Part shown: positions 1 through 5,794 of the stretch, in pieces
Numbering within the stretch: the stretch's first letter is position 1
Layout: each line of letters starts with the position of its first letter
Source of the DNA: Chloroflexota bacterium
Lineage (GTDB): Bacteria; Chloroflexota; Dehalococcoidia; Tepidiformales; Tepidiformaceae
Length of the DNA stretch: 5,794 nt
Direction: 5' to 3'
Assembly (NCBI GenBank): GCA_021823905.1
Contig: JAKALX010000260.1
Coordinates: 1 to 5,794 of the forward strand
Position numbers and translations under genes: made by a program
The notes under the pieces: model-generated
Seen by the model: only the letters and a program-made list of their open reading frames with translations
Told to the model about the DNA's origin: nothing
Databases searched by the model: none

Positions 1-1454
1 TCGTCGAACGACCAGTCGACCTGACAGGTCATCGGATAGGCGCCCTTCCCGCGGTAGACCTGAGCGAGCCATTCTGCATCCTGCAGCTGCTTGAGCTCGA
101 TCTGGATGCCGAGCACCTGCTTGAGGATGCCGGCCACGATCGGGCCGATAATGGCCCCGCCATAGGAGCCAGCTGGGGAGATCCATGCTTCGGTTTTGAA
201 GCCGTCAGGGTAGCCCGCCGCGGCCAGGAGTTGCTTCGCCTTCGCCGGGTCAGTTGCCGGCATGTCCTCGGGCCTCATCGCCCAGGGGACGTTGGCCGAT
301 GAGGACGGACCAGTGCGTATGGCCCGGCCGCCGAAGTACGTTTGGATCATCTGGTCGTACGGGAAAGCGTACGAGATGGCCTGGCGCACGCGAGGGTCGT
401 CGAACGGCTTCACCGCGACGTTCCCATAGACCTTGAGCAGGGACGTCACGGCCCCGTTGTACTCGAAGAAGGTCGCTCCTATCTTGTCCTTGATCTCCGC
501 CATCTGCGACAGGATAGTCTCCTTCTTGGAGCCGATGACGGTGAGGCTGTGGATGTCGAGTTCCTTCGCGAGAATCTTCGCGTCACGAACCGCACGGTCG
601 AGAATAATCTGGCCCTCAACTTCATCGAAGAACGGGAGTCCCGTCTTCCAGTAGTTTGGGTTCCGCTTCCAATGGAGCGTGGTGCCGCGCTCCCACCTGT
701 CCAGGATGAATGCTCCGGTACCAATCGGGGTTTTCTCGATGTTGCCCGCCTCGACGACCTCGCGCGCTACCATGGCTGCCCAGGTGAAGGAGAGGTTGGC
801 GAGGAGCGGCGCGAATGGTTGAGAGAGCTTCATCTTGACGGTGTAGTCGTCCTGCGCCTCCGTGCTTCCGATGACGTCGAACATGCCGCGCAGCCGGTTC
901 TCGGGCCGGGTGGTGTCCCTCATGCGTTGCATGTTGTAGACGACGTCTTGCGACGTGAACGGCCGCCCGTTCACCGGCGCGACATTTTGGAAGGTCACCC
1001 CCTTGCGGAGGTGCAGAACGAGGTCGGTGTTGCTCGGCTGCTCCCACTTCTCGACCAGCTCGCCCAGGATCTCGGGGAGCTGGGTGACCGGGCCTTCGGC
1101 CCAGGGGAAGAAGAGCCCGTTGTAGGCTGGCTGCGGGCAGATCTGCGATGACGGCTCTTCGTGACTTTGCGGGTCCGCGCCGATGACATCTTCCGAGAGC
1201 GCGAAAACGAACTTGCCGCCACGCTTGCCCCCCGCCAGGCCCTTATAGAACTGGTGATCGGGCAGGGCACTGGCTGTGCCGCCTCCACCTCCGCTGGGCG
1301 TCGTCGCGCTGCCCTTGCCACCGTTGTCGCCGCCGCCACACCCTACCGCCAGGGCCGCCGCGCCGACCGCAGCCGTTCCGCTCAACTGCAAGAACTGGCG
1401 CCGGTGCGTCCTGCGCTCGCGCCACCGCTCCCAGTACCCCGCGTGTTCAGACAT
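1..1454 (-). CDS. Family 5 extracellular solute-binding lipoprotein of a peptide-type ABC importer, Tat-exported, C-terminus cut by window edge
   Basis: This is the binding protein that would deliver a peptide or similar solute to the two permeases encoded just upstream. I translated it by hand: the frame stays open from the ATG at 1454 to position 1, giving 484 residues, so the C-terminal tens of residues are missing. Residues 15-24 hold a twin-arginine motif (HRRQFLQ at 17-23), followed by a hydrophobic Ala/Gly stretch and a lipobox-like AVGC ending at Cys39, then a Gly-rich linker (40-59). This predicts a Tat-exported lipoprotein. The family 5 (DppA/OppA) signature is clear: a conserved LHLRKGVTF stretch around 147-155, PFTSQDVVYNM at 165-175, a P-x-GTGAF segment at 243-249, NPNYW at 265-269 and FDDPRVRQAISYAF at 351-364. 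The start is supported by AGGAGG ten bases upstream. The bound ligand cannot be predicted; family members bind peptides, nickel chelates, haem, sugars and other solutes. The family assignment is firm. Confidence 0.93.
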   Translation of the reverse strand, partial: MSEHAGYWERWRERRTHRRQFLQLSGTAAVGAAALAVGCGGGDNGGKGSATTPSGGGGGTASALPDHQFYKGLAGGKRGGKFVFALSEDVIGADPQSHEEPSSQICPQPAYNGLFFPWAEGPVTQLPEILGELVEKWEQPSNTDLVLHLRKGVTFQNVAPVNGRPFTSQDVVYNMQRMRDTTRPENRLRGMFDVIGSTEAQDDYTVKMKLSQPFAPLLANLSFTWAAMVAREVVEAGNIEKTPIGTGAFILDRWERGTTLHWKRNPNYWKTGLPFFDEVEGQIILDRAVRDAKILAKELDIHSLTVIGSKKETILSQMAEIKDKIGATFFEYNGAVTSLLKVYGNVAVKPFDDPRVRQAISYAFPYDQMIQTYFGGRAIRTGPSSSANVPWAMRPEDMPATDPAKAKQLLAAAGYPDGFKTEAWISPAGSYGGAIIGPIVAGILKQVLGIQIELKQLQDAEWLAQVYRGKGAYPMTCQVDWSFD

Positions 1455-1464
1455 TTGCCCGTTC

Positions 1465-1470
1465 CCTCCT
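1465..1470 (-). promoter_or_regulatory. Ribosome-binding site of the solute-binding protein gene
   Basis: The minus strand reads AGGAGG ten bases before the ATG at 1454. The spacing is slightly long but no closer alternative start is in frame. It fixes the start so that the protein begins with the short basic region before the Tat motif. Confidence 0.7.
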
Positions 1471-1485
1471 GGTTGTGATCGATGC

Positions 1486-1499
1486 CAAGCGACCGCTTG
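1486..1499. other. 14-bp near-perfect palindrome between permease and binding-protein genes
   Basis: On the minus strand CAAGCG-GT-CGCTTG forms a six-base-pair inverted repeat with a two-base centre. It lies 31 bases before the ATG of the binding-protein gene and about 23 bases after the DppC-type stop codon. No run of T follows on the minus strand, so it does not look like an intrinsic terminator. It could be a short mRNA hairpin that adjusts binding-protein expression relative to the permeases, an operator, or chance in GC-rich DNA. Confidence 0.3.
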
Positions 1500-1522
1500 T
1501 CGCGGCGGGCTGGGTTCGGCGA

Positions 1523-2461
1523 TCACCTCGTCCCGCGGAGTCGTGGGTCCCAAACGTCGCGCAGGGCGTCGCCGAAAAGGTTGAACCCGAGCACGGCAAA
1601 GGTGATCGCTGCGCTCGGGACGACGGCCAGCCACCAGGCGGTCGTGATGTAGAAGCGGGCTTCGATGGCCAGCATCGAGCCCCAGGTCGCGTTTGGAGGC
1701 GGCGGACCAAGGCCGAGGAAGCTCAGGCTCGCCTCGGCGAGGATCGCCGAACCGATGGCGCCGGTCGCGACGACGATGATCGGAGCAGTGACGTTCGGCA
1801 GCACGTGGCGCAGCAGGATCCTCGGCGTGGTAGCGCCGACGGCCTGCGCCGCTTCGATATAGAGATTCTGTCTGACTCCCAGCACAGATGCCCGGACGAC
1901 GCGCGAGAACCCGGGTGTCATGACGAATGCGATTGCGAGCATCAGGTTGCGCAAGGATGGGCCCACCGCCGTGACGACTGCGAGCGCGATCACAAGCACA
2001 GGAAATGCCAGGATCGCGTCAACGAACCTTTGGATGACGAGGTCAACCTTTCCGCCGTAGAAGCCTGAGACAAGGCCGATCGTCGTTCCGGCGGCGGTGG
2101 CAAGACCGACTGCCACGAAGCCGACGAGAAGCGCCACCCGCGCTCCGTGAACGACTCTGGAGTACAGGTCGCGCCCCAGATTGTCAGTGCCAAACCACGC
2201 CTGGCTATTCGGCGCCTGCAGCATGTGGTCCGGATTGAGCTGATTCGGGTCGCCCCGATCGATGAAGTCGGCAAAGACCGCGACGAAGACGAAGACGAGG
2301 ATCACGAAGACTCCCGCCGCACCGAGCGGTTTCTGCCTCGCGAATGACCAGGCTCCTCTCCACGCCGCTGCCGGGAAGCTGCGCCGACCGGCAAGTTCGT
2401 GATACGCCACATTCCCCGCGGTCACGCCGAGCTGTCCGTGATACAAACGATCCGACTCCAT
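1523..2461 (-). CDS. DppC-type ABC transporter permease (peptide/nickel family)
   Basis: This is one of the two inner-membrane subunits that form the translocation channel of a binding-protein-dependent importer. The 312-residue length is usual for DppC/OppC. A hydrophilic N-terminus leads to a first membrane segment at about 46-67. It is followed by the conserved FGTDNLGRDLYSRVVHGAR block (90-108), typical of the C-type permeases, and further membrane segments at about 108-133, 152-180, 224-250 and 274-298. The cytoplasmic EAA loop that docks on the ATPase is at about 203-222 (EAAQAVGATTPRILLRHVLP). The C-terminus FGDALRDVWDPRLR (296-309) matches the family ending. The ATG lies one base after the TGA of the DppB-type gene, with only a weak Shine-Dalgarno, which suggests translational coupling. 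No other start gives a sensible N-terminus. The substrate is not deducible from the permease. Confidence 0.96.
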   Translation of the reverse strand: MESDRLYHGQLGVTAGNVAYHELAGRRSFPAAAWRGAWSFARQKPLGAAGVFVILVFVFVAVFADFIDRGDPNQLNPDHMLQAPNSQAWFGTDNLGRDLYSRVVHGARVALLVGFVAVGLATAAGTTIGLVSGFYGGKVDLVIQRFVDAILAFPVLVIALAVVTAVGPSLRNLMLAIAFVMTPGFSRVVRASVLGVRQNLYIEAAQAVGATTPRILLRHVLPNVTAPIIVVATGAIGSAILAEASLSFLGLGPPPPNATWGSMLAIEARFYITTAWWLAVVPSAAITFAVLGFNLFGDALRDVWDPRLRGTR

Positions 2462-2462
2462 C

Positions 2463-3407
2463 TCACGTGTACCGGATTCGGGGGTCGATATAGGCGTAGA
2501 GAATGTCGACTGCCAACGAGGTGAAGATGTAGACGAGGCCGAAGATCAGGATCAGGACCTGGGCGAGCCCGTAGTCTCGCTGCTTGACCGCATTCAGGGT
2601 CGCGATACCCATCCCCGGGATGCGGAACATGCTCTCCATGATCACGGTGCCCCCCAACAACGCGGCGATCTGGAGGCCCCACACGGTCATCACCGGGAGG
2701 AGAGCATTGCGGAGCGCGTGGCGGAGGATGACGTGGCGGCCCGCCAGTCCCTTTGCCCATGCCGTCCGTACGTAGTCCTGGCGGAGCACTTCGAGCATGG
2801 TCGACCGGACCAGGCGCGTGAGGATCGCGGCCAGTGCGGCCCCCAGAATCAGCGCCGGGAAGATCATCTTCTGGAGGTTCTCCAGGGGGTGGTCGGACAG
2901 GGGTACGTACCCCTCGGGGATCACCTTCCCCCACCAGATCGCAGGCAAAGAAATCAACAGCGTCGCGAGCACGAAGTTCGGTATCGCGAGGCCCGTGATC
3001 GTCACGAACTGGATCGTCCGATCGAGCCAGGAGTCCTGGTGGATGGCGGCCGTCGTGCCCGCCACCAACGCGATCGTCGAGGCGATCAGCGATGCCATCA
3101 GCGCCAGCTCCGCCGTTGCCGGGAACCGCCGCCTGAGCTCAGTAGAAACCCGCTCTGTCGTCCAGAGCGACTCGCCCAGATCGCCGCGGGCAAGGTCGCC
3201 GACCCAAATGAGGAACTGCTCCGGGATCGGCTTGTCGAGCCCGAACTGCTTCTCCAGCCGCTTTGTGTCTGCTTCGCTCTGCGCTGTACCAGCCTTCAGG
3301 TCGACCACGCTTCCGGGGATCATCCGCAGGAGAGCAAACGCGCCGAACGTCACCAGCACGATCACCGGGATCGTGAGCGCAATTCGCCGGAGGATGTAGT
3401 TCCGCAT
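2463..3407 (-). CDS. DppB-type ABC transporter permease (peptide/nickel family)
   Basis: This is the partner channel subunit of the same importer. The 314 residues begin with the hallmark MRNYILRRIALTIPVI opening and a membrane segment at about 8-29. The periplasmic LEKQFGLDKPIPEQFLIW block (51-68) and GDLGESLWT (75-83) are typical of DppB/OppB. Further hydrophobic spans are at about 100-122, 132-158, 182-200, 238-257 and 281-304. The EAA loop is at about 211-238 (DYVRTAWAKGLAGRHVILRH, then ALRNALLP). The IPGMG (263-267) and YIDPRIR (306-312) motifs near the C-terminus are conserved. The start is fixed by a purine-rich AGAGGGGG just before the ATG. It follows the chaperone gene by 55 bases in the same direction, so it could be read through from the oxidoreductase genes or start its own unit. 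No promoter is obvious in the gap. Confidence 0.96.
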   Translation of the reverse strand: MRNYILRRIALTIPVIVLVTFGAFALLRMIPGSVVDLKAGTAQSEADTKRLEKQFGLDKPIPEQFLIWVGDLARGDLGESLWTTERVSTELRRRFPATAELALMASLIASTIALVAGTTAAIHQDSWLDRTIQFVTITGLAIPNFVLATLLISLPAIWWGKVIPEGYVPLSDHPLENLQKMIFPALILGAALAAILTRLVRSTMLEVLRQDYVRTAWAKGLAGRHVILRHALRNALLPVMTVWGLQIAALLGGTVIMESMFRIPGMGIATLNAVKQRDYGLAQVLILIFGLVYIFTSLAVDILYAYIDPRIRYT

Positions 3408-3411
3408 GAGG

Positions 3412-3419
3412 CCCCCTCT
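3412..3419 (-). promoter_or_regulatory. Ribosome-binding site of the DppB-type permease gene
   Basis: The minus strand reads AGAGGGGG four bases before the ATG at 3407, or AGAGG with a seven-base spacer if the core is taken as its first five bases. It supports the start that gives the canonical MRNYILRR N-terminus. Confidence 0.65.
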
Positions 3420-3448
3420 GGAGTGACTTCTGAGTGGAGTCCTGTCCC

Positions 3449-3462
3449 GGCGGCCCGCCGCC
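3449..3462. other. GC-rich hairpin directly after the chaperone stop codon
   Basis: On the minus strand GGCGG-CGGG-CCGCC can form a five-base-pair, all-GC stem with a four-base loop, starting right after the TAG of the chaperone gene. No T-run follows; the next bases are GGGACAGG. It is therefore not a good intrinsic terminator. It may slow or protect the transcript end, or be chance in GC-rich sequence. It marks the boundary between the oxidoreductase genes and the transporter genes. Confidence 0.3.
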
Positions 3463-4146
3463 CTATGGCGTCTGGGCCTGAACGTATGCGAAGTCGGCTT
3501 CGGCGAAGGCGTTGCAGCGGTCGACTGCCCACTGCCAGAACGGCATCGGTTTCTGGGTTTCGGTGCGGCCCTTGAGCTCGGGCAGCCAGTTCAGCTGGCG
3601 TTCGAGGAAGTCGTGCTGCGCGCGCCGGAAGGAGCCCTGGAGCCGGGGCGACGCGGAGGTGGCCTCCTTGAGCGTGAGGAACTTCATGAACTCGAGCTCG
3701 GTGGCGAGGTGGTCGGCGGGACGCGGGTCCTCGGCCGAGGTGCGGAGGCCGAAGTACTCGTAGAAGCGGACCACCTCTTCGAGCTTCTTCATGCGGTCGC
3801 CGCCGCCGTAGACGCCGCCGAAGAGGGGCGCCTCGGGACCGCTCGTGCCGGCGCCGACCTCGAAGAGCCGCAGGTACTCCGCCTGGAAGTCCGAGGCCGA
3901 GACCGCCGCGTCGATCGAGGCGGTCCCGAAGGCGAACTGGAAGGGGAGCAGCCGGGCGTCGTGCGCGAGCCGCTCGGGCCACTCGCCGGCGACTGCCGCG
4001 GCGTGCGCGTCGGCGTCCGGGCAGGTCATCAGGCGCGCGAGGGCCTGGTAGACGCCCAGGCGCGCCGTGGTCTCGTTATCGGGAAGCTCCATCTCCTGGC
4101 TGGCTTCACCGTCGATCTGGAGTCCGGCGAGTGAGTAGACGAACAT
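3463..4146 (-). CDS. TorD/DmsD-family molybdoenzyme assembly chaperone (delta protein of a type II DMSO reductase-like enzyme)
   Basis: Proteins of this family are cytoplasmic. They bind the immature molybdenum subunit, help cofactor insertion and hold back Tat export until assembly is done; they are not part of the final enzyme. The 227-residue protein is predicted largely helical. It shows the family pattern: an N-terminal ARLGVYQALARLM helix (28-40), DFQAEYLRLFE (86-96), a Pro-Leu-Phe-Gly-Gly-Val-Tyr turn (107-113), and the diagnostic ADHLATELEFMKFL segment at 144-157, which matches the TorD/DmsD/NarJ D-H-x(3)-E-L-x-F-M core. A further helix with FWQWAVDRC at 203-211 closes the fold. The start at 4146 is favoured by AGGAGG six bases upstream; Met19 is a possible but less supported alternative. 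The gene follows the beta-subunit gene by 13 bases, as ebdD and ddhD sit with their enzymes. Its client is probably the unseen alpha subunit. Confidence 0.9.
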   Translation of the reverse strand: MFVYSLAGLQIDGEASQEMELPDNETTARLGVYQALARLMTCPDADAHAAAVAGEWPERLAHDARLLPFQFAFGTASIDAAVSASDFQAEYLRLFEVGAGTSGPEAPLFGGVYGGGDRMKKLEEVVRFYEYFGLRTSAEDPRPADHLATELEFMKFLTLKEATSASPRLQGSFRRAQHDFLERQLNWLPELKGRTETQKPMPFWQWAVDRCNAFAEADFAYVQAQTP

Positions 4147-4152
4147 GCGGTG

Positions 4153-4158
4153 CCTCCT
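4153..4158 (-). promoter_or_regulatory. Ribosome-binding site of the chaperone gene
   Basis: A perfect AGGAGG on the minus strand lies six bases before the ATG at 4146, inside the 13-base gap after the beta-subunit stop codon. It decides for the first Met rather than the internal Met19. Confidence 0.8.
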
Positions 4159-4159
4159 G

Positions 4160-5203
<1,044 letters not shown>

Positions 5204-5210
5204 CGCTTCG

Positions 5211-5217
5211 TCCTCCC
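5211..5217 (-). promoter_or_regulatory. Ribosome-binding site of the iron-sulfur subunit gene
   Basis: The minus strand reads GGGAGGA seven bases before the ATG at 5203, beginning at the last base of the gamma-subunit TAG stop codon. It fixes the beta-subunit start and indicates tight translation of the two genes from one message. Confidence 0.75.
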
Positions 5218-5786
5218 TACTCCAGCGTCAGCCATTCCCGGCTGACGGCGGCGAGCCCTGCCCGCTCCTCGTTCGAGCCGTTCCAGACGGCCACGCCGAG
5301 CTTCCCCTTGGCGGCGCTGGCGGGGCCGCTCACGACCACCGCCCACTTCCCGCCGTTCATCGCGCCGGCGCCGCTCACCGCACCGCCGGCCTTGCTCACC
5401 ACCCCGGGACCCTTCGACACCAGGTCGAGGGCGCCCCGGCCGTTCTCCCAGTACCAGAGGCTCACCGGCGCCGCCGCCGAGCCGAGCGTCCCCAGGGCGC
5501 CGTCCCCCAGGACCGCACCCGCCGCATCCTGGAACTCGCCGTTGGGAGCGGCGTCGTCCGGCCACTCGATGCGCACGTACAGCTGCTGGCCGTCGGTGGC
5601 GGCCGCAACCTTCGCCTCGGCCGTCTTGCCGTACGCCCGCTTCGCCCACGCCTCGCGGATGTACTCGGTGGGCTGCGCCGCCAGGGGGACGGGGGCGAGC
5701 GCGACCGCCGTCGCGCTCACGCTGCTCCAACCCTGGGCGGCGGGATCGGCCAGGCCAGCCCCGGCATTCACCTTCGCAACTTTCAT
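5217..5786 (-). CDS. Ethylbenzene dehydrogenase-related gamma subunit (haem b-type family), divergent, no signal peptide seen
   Basis: Relatives (EbdC, DdhC, SerC) are periplasmic beta-sandwich proteins that bind one haem b and pass electrons between the beta subunit and a soluble cytochrome. The 189 residues fit the family in outline: an N-terminal VALAPVPLAAQ strand (28-38), LYVRIEWPD (69-77), FQDAAGAVLGD (85-95), PVSLWYWENG (107-116), GGKWAVVVSG (145-154) and GVAVWNGSNEERAG (164-177) before VSREWLTL (181-188). Two positions differ from the haem-binding members. Leu101, just before PVSLWYW, is where the axial Met is expected, and Ala179, after ERAGL, is where the axial Lys is expected. An Ala/Gly/Ser-rich stretch fills 127-146. 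No Sec or Tat signal is visible from the ATG at 5786. Only eight bases lie upstream in the window, so a longer N-terminus starting outside cannot be excluded. The gene sits 13 bases before the beta-subunit gene. The family call rests on pattern recognition and on its neighbours. Confidence 0.8.
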   Translation of the reverse strand: MKVAKVNAGAGLADPAAQGWSSVSATAVALAPVPLAAQPTEYIREAWAKRAYGKTAEAKVAAATDGQQLYVRIEWPDDAAPNGEFQDAAGAVLGDGALGTLGSAAAPVSLWYWENGRGALDLVSKGPGVVSKAGGAVSGAGAMNGGKWAVVVSGPASAAKGKLGVAVWNGSNEERAGLAAVSREWLTLE

Positions 5787-5794
5787 CGTGGTCC

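Noticed and set aside
342..1151. Plus-strand open frame of 269 codons
   Set aside because: It lies opposite the solute-binding protein gene, whose minus-strand frame stays open through the whole region and matches a known family. The plus-strand product has no recognisable motif.
3449..3462. Intrinsic terminator between the chaperone and permease genes
   Set aside because: The stem is GC-rich but short and is not followed by a T-run in the direction of transcription, so termination cannot be claimed.
2718..3575. Plus-strand open frame of 285 codons opposite the DppB-type permease
   Set aside because: The product is rich in Arg, Gln, Asp and His, as expected for an antisense reading of a hydrophobic membrane protein. 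It also runs across the gap and into the chaperone gene.
3362..3982. Second minus-strand open frame overlapping the chaperone gene in another frame
   Set aside because: Its translation is an Arg/Ala/Pro-rich out-of-frame product. The overlapping frame has the TorD/DmsD motif and a proper ribosome-binding site.

Overview
All six protein-coding genes that can be supported lie on the minus strand, so transcription runs from the right edge of the window to the left. In order of transcription they are: a small ethylbenzene-dehydrogenase-type gamma subunit (5786 to 5217), an iron-sulfur beta subunit of the type II DMSO reductase family (5203 to 4160), a TorD/DmsD-like assembly chaperone (4146 to 3463), two permeases of a peptide-type ABC importer (3407 to 2463 and 2461 to 1523), and a Tat-exported family 5 solute-binding lipoprotein (1454 to beyond position 1). 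Gaps are 13, 13, 55, 1 and 68 bases, and most starts have a clear Shine-Dalgarno sequence. The whole window could be one transcription unit, or two units that abut at 3408-3462.

The right half (3463-5786) encodes accessory parts of a molybdopterin oxidoreductase of the EbdABCD / DdhABDC / SerABDC / ClrABDC type. The beta subunit has the NarH-like cysteine pattern for four Fe-S clusters and would carry electrons between a molybdenum catalytic subunit and a haem b gamma subunit. The catalytic alpha subunit is not in the window and should lie just beyond the right edge if the operon is intact. Two features depart from the characterised relatives. The gamma subunit seems to lack both residues that act as axial haem ligands in EbdC (Leu101 and Ala179 sit where Met and Lys are expected), and no signal peptide is visible. 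The beta subunit has Asp176 at the site filled by Trp in NarH, next to the cluster that is [3Fe-4S] there. The substrate cannot be told from these genes.

The left half (1-3407) is an ordinary dipeptide/oligopeptide-type importer: DppB-type and DppC-type permeases followed by the binding protein. The binding protein has an HRRQFLQ twin-arginine motif and a lipobox cysteine at residue 39. Its C-terminus and the expected ATPase genes lie off the left edge or elsewhere. Wobble positions in the left half look visibly less G+C-rich than in the oxidoreductase genes, so the two blocks may have different histories.

The organism is a high-G+C bacterium with a Tat system and anaerobic or facultative respiratory enzymes. 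Environmental lineages such as Chloroflexota or Rokubacteria would fit, but this is a weak guess. No RNA genes, mobile elements, CRISPR arrays or convincing promoters or terminators were seen. The intergenic gaps hold only ribosome-binding sites and two short GC-rich palindromes.
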